Part shown: positions 24,957-32,629 of the stretch, piece after piece
Layout of the letters: each line of letters begins with the position of its first letter
Numbering within the stretch: the stretch's first letter is position 1
Origin: Algoriphagus sp.
Lineage (GTDB): Bacteria > Bacteroidota > Bacteroidia > Cytophagales > Cyclobacteriaceae
Direction: 5' to 3'
NCBI RefSeq assembly: GCF_024305035.1
Contig: NZ_JAMWZB010000041.1
Span: forward strand, 1 to 32,629
Length of the DNA stretch: 32,629 bases
Position numbers and translations under genes: made by a program
Notes under the pieces: generated by a model
What the model was told of the DNA's origin: nothing
Database searches by the model: none
The model's input: only the letters and a program-made list of their open reading frames with translations

Positions 24957-26291
24957 TTAAGAGAACCAAAATAAGGCGATAAATAACGATATCAAACTTA
25001 TTCCTGCGAGCATCAGCCAACTTTTTAGAATAAACCGAATCCAATCGGGGTAGGGGATGCCGGCTGCGGCGATGACGGCCATCATTCCCCCATTGGTGGG
25101 CGTGAGCATGTCCATGAGATTGGTGGCATACTGGGTGGCCAGTACGGCAAGCTGACGGGAGATGCCCAACAAATCCATCAGGGGGGTTGCCAGCGGGATG
25201 GTCAAGACGTTTTGTCCGGAAGTGCTGGGGACCGGGATGTGGATCAAACATTGGCTCAAAAATAAGCCGAGGACAGCGATTTGATCCGGCAAGCCCTCCA
25301 AGGGAGAAAATAAAGCAAAAATAACCGAGTCTATGATTTGACCTTTTTGTAATATCAAATAAACCGCCCGAGCCAATCCCACGATTACCCCGGCAAAAAT
25401 CAGTTCCCCAAATCCGGCAGCATAAGTTTTTGCCGTACCGTTGATGCCCAATTTCCCAATCAGTCCACAGAAGATTCCAATGAGCAAAAATAAACTTGAC
25501 ATCTCATTGTATCCCCAGTCTTGCTGGGTAATTCCCCAGCCCATGAGAAGAATTCCCCCTAGCGAGAGGGTGAGAATCAGCCCGTTTCTCCAGCCGATTT
25601 TTGAGGGTGAAAAGGCAAGCTCTTCCTGGGATCTCTGTGGGCTTTTTCCCTTTCTAATCATTAGAAAAGTCCAGAGCAGCAGTGCGATAGCAAAGCAAAT
25701 TAGCCGGAAAACTACTCCTTCAGCAACCTCGAGTTCAGCTAGTTTTTGTCCCAGCAGTCCGTTGAACGGATTGATGGGTGAAAATCCTGCACCCAACAGG
25801 GAAGAACCCAAAGTCAACCCTACGATCGCTTTGATATCGTATTGGAGTTTTTTGGAAAGAACCAGAAGAATGGGAACCATGGCAATGATCTCTTCCTGCA
25901 TGGCAATGGTAGCTCCTGCCATTGCAAAGGCCACAGAAATCAGAATCAGCAAAATGAAGGTATTTCCTCTAAACCGATAGATTAGGGATTCCACCCCCAC
26001 TTGCAAAGCTCCTGTTTTTTCGACCACATAAAATGCCCCTCCGATCAGTAAGATCAATACCAAAATATCACTTCCCAAAATAATTCCTTCGGGAATGGAC
26101 AAGGCCATCTCTTCTAATCCCAAGCCCATTTTTTCTTCCGGTTCAAAACTCCCCGGTACGACAACTTCTCTGCCGGTTTCCTGGTCCAGAACCCGTTCAA
26201 AGGAGCCGGAAGGGATAAAATGAGTGGCAATCCAGGACAAGAGGATAAAAGCCAGTAAGATAACAAAGGGATGTGGAAAGGTGAATTTCAT
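24957..26291 (-). CDS. YfcC-family membrane transporter (DcuC/ArcD-like)
   Basis: This 444-residue integral membrane protein has about eleven to thirteen hydrophobic helices. The start FPHPFVILLAFILLSWIATHFIPSGSFER, the loop PINPFNG (helical hairpin region) and the late motif MLTPTNGGMMAVIAAAGIPYPDW match the YfcC group, relatives of C4-dicarboxylate (DcuC) and basic amino-acid exchangers. The transported compound is probably a carboxylate or amino acid or a peptide, but this is not shown. Its ATG overlaps the stop of the serine-hydrolase gene by four bases (ATGA), indicating translational coupling: the pairing of a secreted or membrane-anchored hydrolase with a transporter suggests hydrolysis followed by uptake. 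Confidence 0.87.
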   Translation of the reverse strand: MKFTFPHPFVILLAFILLSWIATHFIPSGSFERVLDQETGREVVVPGSFEPEEKMGLGLEEMALSIPEGIILGSDILVLILLIGGAFYVVEKTGALQVGVESLIYRFRGNTFILLILISVAFAMAGATIAMQEEIIAMVPILLVLSKKLQYDIKAIVGLTLGSSLLGAGFSPINPFNGLLGQKLAELEVAEGVVFRLICFAIALLLWTFLMIRKGKSPQRSQEELAFSPSKIGWRNGLILTLSLGGILLMGWGITQQDWGYNEMSSLFLLIGIFCGLIGKLGINGTAKTYAAGFGELIFAGVIVGLARAVYLILQKGQIIDSVIFALFSPLEGLPDQIAVLGLFLSQCLIHIPVPSTSGQNVLTIPLATPLMDLLGISRQLAVLATQYATNLMDMLTPTNGGMMAVIAAAGIPYPDWIRFILKSWLMLAGISLISLFIALFWFS

Positions 26292-27406
26292 GGGCTTGGG
26301 TCTAGAAAGGGTTCCAATTGCTCGGCTAACTGTATTCTAAAATCCGCTTTATCGGCGGTGTTGGAAAGGATGATTAAGCCATTCCCTAGGTCGGGATCAA
26401 ACAGAAGCAAGGAGCTAAACCCACCTTCACCCCCGAAATGTCCCCAATAGGTTTGATTTCCGAGTTTCACTTCCTGAAACCCGGCAAAGCCTGAATTTAA
26501 CCTCAGCCAGTTCAGGTGGGGCTGTAAATAGCCCAATTCTCCACGGCTCAACTGGATCAGCGCTTTGAGTAAGTCATCTGTAGTACTGATTATTCCGGAG
26601 GAAGGATCGGGAATTACCTCAAGCTTCAGGGGGTACTCTTTTAATCGCTTCCAAAGAAAAGTTTTTTCATACCCTTTGGTGGGTAAACTTTCTAAGGGAG
26701 AGGTGGTGGTTAGGTAACTCTGGTTCATTGCCAGCTCGAGTTGCAAAAAATGATTCATCAGCTCCTCAAATGGACGTTGGGTATTTTTTTCCAATAAATG
26801 TCCCAAGAGCATAAAATTAAAATCACTGTAGGTAAAGGTGATTCCCGGCTCCAAGCGGCTAGGTTTTGAAAGTGCTTTTTGAATTTGATTTTCAAGCAAT
26901 CGGGGTTTTTTAAGCCCCAGCCATGCGCCAAAATTGGGTGGATCTTCCAGTCCGGAATGATGGGTTAGAAGTGAAGAAAAGGTTAGGGGCTTGATTTTGG
27001 GGTATTGATCGGTGAATTCCGGAAAATGGGAGGCTATTTTACTTTCAGGCTGAATTTCCTCTTGTGAAAAATAGGAGGAAATAAGCAGGGCTGTAAATAG
27101 TTTTGAAATAGAGGCGACCGGAAGGGGAGTCCTTGAAGTTAAACTGTCCTTGCTTGCTAGATTGGCAAAACCCACAGCTCTGCGGTAGGTGATCTTGGAA
27201 TCTACAATTAAGCCGACTGAAAGTCCGGCAAGTTGGTTTTGGTTGAGGGTGGTGATTAAAATGGAATCAAGCTGATCCTTTTGATTCATCGTTCCCATCG
27301 GAACGGGTAGGCTAACCTTAGGATAGCTCCGCCACCATTCTATTCCGATCAAAGCCAGAAAAAGAATGGAAAAAACCACGACAATTAATTTGAGCTTTAA
27401 CTTCAT
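26288..27406 (-). CDS. Beta-lactamase-family serine hydrolase, membrane anchored
   Basis: The 372-residue protein starts with one hydrophobic segment (about 6-24) that is an uncleaved anchor or signal, placing the enzyme outside the inner membrane. Penicillin-binding/class C motifs are S99-I-S-K102 (SxxK), Y193-S-D195 (YxN position, here Asp) and H323-F-G-G326 in place of KTG. LTHHSGL (147-153) is typical of the family. Members include esterases, D-aminopeptidases and carboxypeptidases; no evidence singles out antibiotic resistance. It overlaps the monooxygenase gene upstream and the YfcC gene downstream by four bases each. Confidence 0.88.
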   Translation of the reverse strand: MKLKLKLIVVVFSILFLALIGIEWWRSYPKVSLPVPMGTMNQKDQLDSILITTLNQNQLAGLSVGLIVDSKITYRRAVGFANLASKDSLTSRTPLPVASISKLFTALLISSYFSQEEIQPESKIASHFPEFTDQYPKIKPLTFSSLLTHHSGLEDPPNFGAWLGLKKPRLLENQIQKALSKPSRLEPGITFTYSDFNFMLLGHLLEKNTQRPFEELMNHFLQLELAMNQSYLTTTSPLESLPTKGYEKTFLWKRLKEYPLKLEVIPDPSSGIISTTDDLLKALIQLSRGELGYLQPHLNWLRLNSGFAGFQEVKLGNQTYWGHFGGEGGFSSLLLFDPDLGNGLIILSNTADKADFRIQLAEQLEPFLDPSP

Positions 27407-28752
27407 CGCTCAAGTGATTCAAGGGTTTTGATCCGCGCTGCGGAACGAGGATCCTTGGAAATATAGTCTCTGGGCAGCTGCTTTTTGAGGGCTTTGACAA
27501 AACGGTGGTAATCCACCGTGATCGTGTGGCGTGGGGTGTCGATTTGGTTAAAATCCGGATTTTTGACTTCTTTTTCACTCAGTTTTGCGATGTCTTTGGG
27601 TCTTTTCCATTTTCCAGCAAGCTCCTGAGCCATGAGTTTACTCTGTAATTCAGCACCCGGCCAAATGCAGCCAAAAGGCTGAAACATCCCGATGAAATAA
27701 AGATTGGTATACTCAGGGTGGAACATTTTTAAGTAAAGTTTGACCGGACCGCTGCTGTAATCGATGAAATTTTTGTCAAAAAACGGATGACTGAGCCAAT
27801 AGCCCGTACAGGCCACAATATGGTCAAATTCCTCTTTTCTGCCGTCCTTGAATAGGACTGTTTTCCCCTCAAACCGCTCAATGTCCACGCGTGGTTTGAC
27901 TTTGCCATGCCGGATTTTATGCAGCAATTCGTCATTGATGGTCGGATGTACCGCAGCAAAAGACGCTGTAGGGGCTTGGAGTCCATAGGCTTCATTTTTT
28001 CCGATGATTATTCTCAATAGCCAGGCATTTAGGGCCATTCGGATTCTGGGTGGAATCCATTTGCTCCGTTCGGCTAGCTGGTCGGTGGGCATTCCAAACA
28101 GAAATTTGGGCACAATGCGATAGCCTCGTCTCCAACTGATGGCTGTTTTTTCGGATACTCGGCTGGTCTCCACGGCCACATCGCATGCCGAATTTCCACC
28201 CCCAATTACAAGTACTTTTTTTCCTGCGAAAGGAGCCGCTTTTTTGAACTGATGCGAATGGAGAAATTCACCGGTAAACTCGCCCGGGTAGGAGGGATAA
28301 CGGGGTTTCCAATGATGCCCATTGGCAACGACCAGATGGGTAAATTGCTCAGTCTTGGACTCGCCATCGATTTGGTAGCTGATCCTCCAAGTTTGAGGGT
28401 CTACCCATTGGCAGGTTTGGACCAGGGTTCCAAAACGGATGAAGGGGTAGAGATTGAATTTCTTGGCATAGGCCTGGAAATACATTTTTAATTCCTCATG
28501 CGAAGGATAATCGGCCACCTCAGGGTCAAACTCATCAAAGGTAAAATCTTCGTATTGGGAGAGGGTTTTGGAGGAAATGATATGGGTAGTCTCAAATACA
28601 CTGGAATGGCTTTCCTGTTCGGAATAGATCCAATTTCCTCCTACCTCCTGATTTCGGTCAAAGGCAATTGCATCGATCCCTAAGTCCAATAAATTTTTCA
28701 GGGCGGTGATTCCAGAAGGTCCAGCTCCAATAATGGCTACTTTGACTTGCAT
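27403..28752 (-). CDS. Flavin-containing monooxygenase (class B)
   Basis: The 449-residue protein has two Rossmann motifs, G9-A-G-P-S-G14 for FAD and G184-G-G-N-S-A for NADPH, with the class B fingerprint F159-x-G-x-x-x-H165-x-x-x-F169 between them. Such enzymes oxygenate nitrogen or sulfur atoms of soft nucleophiles, or carry out Baeyer-Villiger reactions; the terminal F and the length point to the FMO rather than the Baeyer-Villiger group. It has no signal peptide. It is the first gene of a five-gene cluster with four-base ATGA overlap to the serine hydrolase. The preceding spacer (28753-28806) is short and shows no exact promoter consensus. Confidence 0.9.
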   Translation of the reverse strand: MQVKVAIIGAGPSGITALKNLLDLGIDAIAFDRNQEVGGNWIYSEQESHSSVFETTHIISSKTLSQYEDFTFDEFDPEVADYPSHEELKMYFQAYAKKFNLYPFIRFGTLVQTCQWVDPQTWRISYQIDGESKTEQFTHLVVANGHHWKPRYPSYPGEFTGEFLHSHQFKKAAPFAGKKVLVIGGGNSACDVAVETSRVSEKTAISWRRGYRIVPKFLFGMPTDQLAERSKWIPPRIRMALNAWLLRIIIGKNEAYGLQAPTASFAAVHPTINDELLHKIRHGKVKPRVDIERFEGKTVLFKDGRKEEFDHIVACTGYWLSHPFFDKNFIDYSSGPVKLYLKMFHPEYTNLYFIGMFQPFGCIWPGAELQSKLMAQELAGKWKRPKDIAKLSEKEVKNPDFNQIDTPRHTITVDYHRFVKALKKQLPRDYISKDPRSAARIKTLESLER

Positions 28753-28806
28753 AGGTATGGATTAAATCAAGCTCCAATTTATCTTTTTTAGCCCAACCTT
28801 TTTCGC

Positions 28807-29499
28807 TTAATTGGATTTGATAATCAAATCTTTGACTTTTTCCATCCCCAAACTGGCATTTTCAGGGATGGCAATGAGGTTTTTATAGGATTTAGTTGTG
28901 GGCAGCTGAGGATCAATCAGGTAAATCGGGCAATTGGCAGGCACAAAATCCAGCAAACTCGCTGCTGGATAGACTTGAAGGGAGGTGCCAACAATTAAAA
29001 AAATATCGGCCTTTTCCACCCAACCGATCGCCTCTTCCATCTTGGGAACCGCTTCTCCAAACCACACCACATGGGGGCGAAGTTGACTGCCCTTCTCACA
29101 GGTATCCCCGATCTTAATTTCCCAATGATCCAGCTCATAGATGAGGCTGGGATCGATTGAGCTTTGGGCTTTGTTGATCTCCCCATGCAAGTGCAAGACT
29201 TTTGATGAACCAGCCCGCTCGTGAAGACTATCGATGTTTTGGGTAATGATTTTAACCTCAAGGTGGTGTTCGAGTTCGGCCAGAATCAGATGGGCTTGAT
29301 TGGGTTTACAGGCTCGTTCTTGTTTTCTTCGTTGATTGTAAAATTCAAGGACCAGCTGCTGGTTTTTTCGCCAACCCTGAGGCGTAGCCACCTCCAGGAT
29401 GTCATGGTTTTCCCATAATCCATTACTGTCGCGAAACGTTTTGATTCCGCTTTCCGCAGAGATTCCTGCACCGGAAAGGACGACGAGCTGTTTAGACAT
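28807..29499 (-). CDS. NAD-dependent protein deacylase (sirtuin, CobB-like)
   Basis: The 230-residue sirtuin has GAGISAESGI (10-19), TQNIDSLHERAG (86-97), catalytic His105 in LHLHGE and RPHVVWFGE (141-149). Y54 and R57 (FYNQRR) match the Tyr/Arg pair that lets class III sirtuins bind succinyl- or malonyl-lysine, so removal of acidic acyl groups is likely. The zinc ribbon is degenerate: after LHGE the usual first CxxC is replaced by KAQSSID, and only C134 remains in that region, a form I recall as common in Bacteroidota. It uses NAD and acts in the cytoplasm. It is followed by the monooxygenase cluster on the same strand after 54 bp. Confidence 0.91.
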   Translation of the reverse strand: MSKQLVVLSGAGISAESGIKTFRDSNGLWENHDILEVATPQGWRKNQQLVLEFYNQRRKQERACKPNQAHLILAELEHHLEVKIITQNIDSLHERAGSSKVLHLHGEINKAQSSIDPSLIYELDHWEIKIGDTCEKGSQLRPHVVWFGEAVPKMEEAIGWVEKADIFLIVGTSLQVYPAASLLDFVPANCPIYLIDPQLPTTKSYKNLIAIPENASLGMEKVKDLIIKSN

Positions 29500-29537
29500 T
29501 TCCTTGTTGATTGGTTAGACTAGGGAATGACCAAAAG

Positions 29538-29566
29538 TAAAAAAAGCCAGTTAGAGACTGGCTTTT
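29538..29566 (-). terminator. Rho-independent terminator after topA
   Basis: AAAAGCCAGT (29542-29551) and ACTGGCTTTT (29557-29566) form a perfect ten-pair stem with a five-base loop; on the minus strand it ends in a run of eight T (29538-29545). It begins five bases after the topA stop codon. Confidence 0.85.
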
Positions 29567-29570
29567 AAGC

Positions 29571-31895
29571 TTATTTTTTCTTCGAAAACCGACCTCCTCG
29601 TTTTTTGGGTTCGGGTTGATTTTCGATGATTTCTAGGGTTTCCTGATAGGTCAGCTCTTCAGCTTCCTTGTCTTTTGGGATTTTATAATTGTTTTTTCCA
29701 AACTTGATGTAAGGGCCCCATCGTCCATTGAGAATCTGGATTTCAGGATTTTCTTCAAAGCTTTTGATGTGCTTTTTGGCATCGGCTTCACGCTTGGCTT
29801 TGATGAGTTGAATGGCTTCCTCCTCGTTAATGCTGAGCGGATCCTGCTCCTTTTGTAGGGAAAAGAAATTACCGTCGTGACGGATGTAAGGACCAAATCG
29901 TCCAATGGCAGCCACCATTTTTTTGTCCTCAAACATGCCCACGTCCCGAGGAAGTTTAAAGAGCTCCAGCGCATCCTCAAGGCTGATATTTTCAATAAAC
30001 TGTCCCTTTTTCAAGCTGGCAAACTGCTTATCTTCATCTTCACTTTCGCCGATTTGAACCAGGGGACCAAATTTTCCTAATCGGGCAGTGATCGGCCGGC
30101 CACTTTCGGGATGGTTCCCCAAGAACCTACTGGTATTGACATCCTGTCGGGAAACCTGCTCGGTTTCTTCTACGCTGTGGTGAAATTTTCCGTAAAATCC
30201 ATCGATCATATCCTGCCAGTCCTGACCTCCTGCGGCGATATCATCAAATTCCTTTTCGACTTTTGCCGTAAAGTTCACATCAATGACATTGGGGAAATGT
30301 TCGACCAGAAAGTCATTGACCACCATGGCAATATTGGTGGGGAAAAGTTTTTGTTTTTCCGCTCCGGTGATTTCTGTTTTGGTACTTTCCTGAAATTCTC
30401 CTTTGCCAATAATCATTTCCTGATATTCTCTAGGGGTACCATCCCGGCTTTCCTTGATGACATAATCCCGCTTTTGGATCGTGGAGATGGTGGGGGCATA
30501 GGTGGAAGGTCGGCCAATGCCGAGTTCTTCCAGTTTCTTAACCAGGGAGGCTTCCGTATACCGGGGAGCCGGTCGGGTAAAAGATTCCCGTCCTTTCATT
30601 TCCAGAAGCTTCAAGTCCTGTCCGACCTGCATGGGAGGGAGAAGGGATTTGCTGCTGCTTTCTTCCTCCTCGTTTTCCTCGTCGGTACTTTCCAAGTAAA
30701 CCTTTAGAAATCCATCAAATTTGATCACTTCTCCCTGAGCGCTTAAGGTTAGATCGGAGTTGGAAATGGCAATACTTACATTGGTTTTTTCCAATTCGGC
30801 ATCCGACATTTGAGAGGCAATTGCCCGCTTCCAGATGAGTTCGTATAATCGCTGCTCATTTCGGTCACCGCTGACTTCAGATTTGGAAAAATCCGTCGGT
30901 CGGATGGCCTCATGAGCTTCCTGTGCACTTTCGGATTTGGTGCTGTATTTTCTTGCCTTATGGTATTGACTTCCAAAGTCATGTTTAATGGCATCTTCAG
31001 CCGATTTCATCGCGTCATCCGAAAGGTTGACGCTGTCGGTACGCATGTAGGTAATTTTCCCCGCTTCGTAGAGCTTTTGGGCAACAGACATGGTTTGAGC
31101 CACAGAAAAATAAAGCTTTCTACTGGCTTCTTGCTGAAGGGTTGAAGTAGTAAACGGGGCTGCAGGAGATTTTTTGGCAGGTTTTTTCTCCAGGTTACCC
31201 ACAGAAAATTCCGCTTGGAGACAATTCTTTAGAAAAGCTTCAGCTTCTGCCTTGGTGGGGAATTTTTTGGGTAATTCGGCTTGGAAACTTTTGCCTTCTG
31301 CCTCAAACTGAGCGGTGATTCGAAAAGAAGATTTGGCTTTGTGGGCTTCGATTTCCCGCTCACGCTCTACAATCAGCCGAACTGCCACAGACTGAACGCG
31401 ACCTGCTGAAAGTCCAGTTTTGATCTTTTTCCAAAGTACTGGAGAAAGCTCAAAACCCACCAAACGATCCAAGATTCGCCTTGCCTGCTGGGCATTCACC
31501 AAATCGTAATCAATCCCTCTGGGATTCTCGATGGCTTTGGTGATGGCATTTTTGGTGATTTCACGAAAAACGATCCGCTTGGTGTTTTCATCCTTGAGAT
31601 TGAGAACTTCTTTAAGATGCCATGAAATCGCTTCTCCCTCGCGGTCATCGTCACTGGCCAGGTAAACCATCTCTGCATCTTTCACTAGATTTTTGAGGGT
31701 TTTAATTACCTCTTTTTTATCAGGTGTGACTTCGTAAGTGGGTTTAAAACGATTTTTGATATCAATCGCTTTGTCGCCCTTAGGCAAGTCTCTTATGTGG
31801 CCATAACTGGAGGTCACTTTAAAGTCCTTACCCAAATAGCCTTCGATGGTTTTTGCTTTGGCAGGTGACTCGACGATTACTAGATTTTTTGACAT
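29571..31895 (-). CDS. topA: DNA topoisomerase I (type IA)
   Basis: From the ATG at 31895 the enzyme has 774 residues. It relaxes negative supercoils through a covalent phosphotyrosine link. TOPRIM residues are E9 (VIVESPAKAK) and the DDDREGE acidic triad (82-88); SAGRVQSVAVRLIVERE and the catalytic Tyr283 in KITYMRTDS are complete. In place of C-terminal zinc fingers there are three repeats of the G-R-F-G-P-Y-I type (about 590-620, 645-672, 718-738) and a basic tail (KKRGGRFSKKK). The start at 31895 fits family alignments, but the frame is open further upstream and a strong Shine-Dalgarno precedes an in-frame ATG at 31955, which would add 20 residues. A terminator follows directly. Confidence 0.95.
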   Translation of the reverse strand: MSKNLVIVESPAKAKTIEGYLGKDFKVTSSYGHIRDLPKGDKAIDIKNRFKPTYEVTPDKKEVIKTLKNLVKDAEMVYLASDDDREGEAISWHLKEVLNLKDENTKRIVFREITKNAITKAIENPRGIDYDLVNAQQARRILDRLVGFELSPVLWKKIKTGLSAGRVQSVAVRLIVEREREIEAHKAKSSFRITAQFEAEGKSFQAELPKKFPTKAEAEAFLKNCLQAEFSVGNLEKKPAKKSPAAPFTTSTLQQEASRKLYFSVAQTMSVAQKLYEAGKITYMRTDSVNLSDDAMKSAEDAIKHDFGSQYHKARKYSTKSESAQEAHEAIRPTDFSKSEVSGDRNEQRLYELIWKRAIASQMSDAELEKTNVSIAISNSDLTLSAQGEVIKFDGFLKVYLESTDEENEEEESSSKSLLPPMQVGQDLKLLEMKGRESFTRPAPRYTEASLVKKLEELGIGRPSTYAPTISTIQKRDYVIKESRDGTPREYQEMIIGKGEFQESTKTEITGAEKQKLFPTNIAMVVNDFLVEHFPNVIDVNFTAKVEKEFDDIAAGGQDWQDMIDGFYGKFHHSVEETEQVSRQDVNTSRFLGNHPESGRPITARLGKFGPLVQIGESEDEDKQFASLKKGQFIENISLEDALELFKLPRDVGMFEDKKMVAAIGRFGPYIRHDGNFFSLQKEQDPLSINEEEAIQLIKAKREADAKKHIKSFEENPEIQILNGRWGPYIKFGKNNYKIPKDKEAEELTYQETLEIIENQPEPKKRGGRFSKKK

Positions 31896-31960
31896 AGAAA
31901 AGGCAAGAGTTGATGAGCCTAGGGCTCGATTTGAAAAGCTAAAAATAGAGGGCATTGTTT

Positions 31961-31968
31961 TCACCTCC
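31961..31968 (-). promoter_or_regulatory. Unusually strong Shine-Dalgarno sequence before topA
   Basis: On the minus strand GGAGGTGA (31961-31968) stands seven bases (counted from GGAGGT) before the in-frame ATG at 31955. Bacteroidota genes seldom carry such a sequence, and the other starts in this window lack one. It may set the true topA start at 31955 or a regulated second start. Confidence 0.5.
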
Positions 31969-32051
31969 AAATAAATGCTAGAATGGATGCGTTCGAGAAG
32001 GAGGGGATTGGCTTTTTTTTTGCATAATTGTACCAAATAAACCAGCTATAG

Positions 32052-32519
32052 ATGAAGAAGTTATTTCTCCTGCGTCATGGAGAGGCAGGTTTTGGAGAAG
32101 ATACGGATTTTAAACGGAGATTAACTACTCGAGGGAAATCTACGGTATTAAAAGTGGCCAAGTCTGTCCGAAAAGACCAAGAATCCATCGATTTTATGTT
32201 TTGTTCCTCAGCCAGCCGAACGCAAGAGACGGCTGAAATCTTTGGAAATGAGGTTTTAATCAAAGCCAAAAAACTGGATGAGAAAATTTATTCCGGGGAT
32301 CTGAATTATTTGATTTTGCTTTTGGAATCCCTTCCTGATACCCTAAGCTCTTGCCTTATCGTAGGGCATAATCCGACCATCAGTTTACTGTTGTCCCTGC
32401 TTTCGGACAGTGCCTATATTAATTTGCAACCGGGAAATGTAGGGATCATAGAATTTGAACTCGACAGTTGGAAATTCATCAGTCGAGGGTCGGGTATCTT
32501 AAAAGAAATCATCTGCTAA
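32052..32519 (+). CDS. SixA-like phosphohistidine phosphatase (histidine phosphatase family)
   Basis: The 155-residue protein has the phosphatase core of the histidine phosphatase superfamily: LLRHGEA (R8, H9, G10, with H9 as the phosphorylated residue), SSASRTQETAE with R56, and VGHNP with H106. Its short length and lack of a lid insertion match SixA, which removes phosphate from phosphohistidine in two-component or phosphotransfer proteins. It has no signal peptide. It diverges from topA across a 156-bp spacer (96 bp if topA starts at 31955). A strong terminator follows, into whose 3' side a group II intron seems to be inserted. Confidence 0.88.
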   Translation: MKKLFLLRHGEAGFGEDTDFKRRLTTRGKSTVLKVAKSVRKDQESIDFMFCSSASRTQETAEIFGNEVLIKAKKLDEKIYSGDLNYLILLLESLPDTLSSCLIVGHNPTISLLLSLLSDSAYINLQPGNVGIIEFELDSWKFISRGSGILKEIIC

Positions 32520-32542
32520 TTAAATAGTAAGGTCGGCATAAC

Positions 32543-32576
32543 AAAAGAGGCTGCTTTTCCTGGCAGCCTCTTTTTG
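32543..32576 (+). terminator. Rho-independent terminator after the SixA-like gene
   Basis: GAGGCTGC (32547-32554) pairs exactly with GCAGCCTC (32563-32570) around an eight-base loop; flanking A (32543-32546) and T (32571-32575) lengthen the stem and give the U-tract. It lies 24 bases after the stop codon and ends immediately before the intron-like sequence. Confidence 0.88.
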
Positions 32577-32629
32577 GTGTGCCCAGCATGGGCGATAGCT
32601 ATAGGGTGCAAGTCCCGAACACGCCTTGG
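32577..32629 (+). ncRNA. 5' end of a group II intron, probably class C (partial)
   Basis: The sequence begins with the group II 5' consensus GTGTG at 32577-32581 and continues into the start of domain I: a GCCC/GGGC hairpin (32581-32593), CTATAGGGTG (32599-32608) and a GGG/CCC hairpin (32604-32616) followed by GAAC. This closely follows the opening of the Oceanobacillus iheyensis group IIC intron as I remember it. Class C introns insert just after rho-independent terminators, exactly the situation here. The window ends 53 bases in, so the ribozyme core, any reverse-transcriptase gene and domain V are not visible. Confidence 0.75.

Noticed and set aside
25441..25980. Plus-strand open frame of 179 codons
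   Set aside because: Antisense to the YfcC-type transporter gene; no family features.
30111..30707. Plus-strand open frame of 198 codons
   Set aside because: Antisense to topA, with a hydrophobic composition that is a by-product of the coding strand.
1..32629. CRISPR arrays, tRNA or rRNA genes, retrons, toxin-antitoxin or phage-defence loci
   Set aside because: No regularly spaced identical repeats, no cloverleaf or rRNA sequence, and no nuclease or reverse-transcriptase gene inside the window; the only mobile element is the partial intron at the right edge.

Overview
The window reads as chromosomal DNA of a member of the Bacteroidota, most likely the order Cytophagales (an Algoriphagus- or Cyclobacterium-like genome). 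The reasons are the family content (TonB-dependent outer-membrane barrel, FG-GAP/ASPIC protein beside a vanadium-type haloperoxidase, HslV with a short propeptide, a topoisomerase I with C-terminal repeats in place of zinc fingers, a MORN-type repeat protein, a 53-residue Lacal_2735-like protein), one textbook Bacteroidota promoter (TTTG, 20 bases, TAnnTTTG at 15438-15469), and start codons that mostly lack a Shine-Dalgarno sequence. The genus is inference; no rRNA gene is present to settle it.

Layout. (1) 1-1312: 3' part of an outer-membrane receptor gene. (2) 1313-1885: convergent, gene-poor spacer holding an imperfect hairpin and a run of nine G. (3) 1886-9218, minus strand: a tight four-gene cluster ROK repressor > FG-GAP/ASPIC protein > haloperoxidase/PAP2 protein > sulfatase lipoprotein, with 11-bp spacing and then 20- and 11-bp overlaps. 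A perfect 9-bp inverted repeat lies upstream of the ROK gene, in the spacer shared with a divergent cupin gene (9413-9934). This looks like a self-regulated module for modifying or scavenging an extracellular compound. (4) 10145-15382, minus strand: small and household genes (53-aa protein, MORN-repeat protein, a hypothetical protein behind fabH, SRAP peptidase, YheT-type hydrolase). (5) 15504-19973, plus strand: pyruvate dehydrogenase E2 with two lipoyl domains, HslV, then a TetR/ABC1-kinase pair, with clear terminators between units. (6) 20022-21706, minus: a Tat-exported HisC-like aminotransferase translationally coupled to a GNAT acetyltransferase. (7) 21906-22697, plus: a secreted protein with an internal duplication. 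(8) 22719-28752, minus: a five-gene overlapping cluster (flavin monooxygenase > serine hydrolase > YfcC-type transporter > aldo/keto reductase > MFS transporter). (9) 28807-31895, minus: sirtuin deacylase and topA. (10) 32052-32519, plus: SixA-like phosphatase with a strong terminator, directly followed at 32577 by what looks like the 5' end of a group IIC intron running off the window.

Most of the window is ordinary chromosome. The points most worth a second look are the intron at the right edge, the ROK-headed haloperoxidase/sulfatase operon with its operator-like repeat, the five-gene monooxygenase/transporter operon, and the unusually strong Shine-Dalgarno sequence that suggests a longer topoisomerase I N-terminus.
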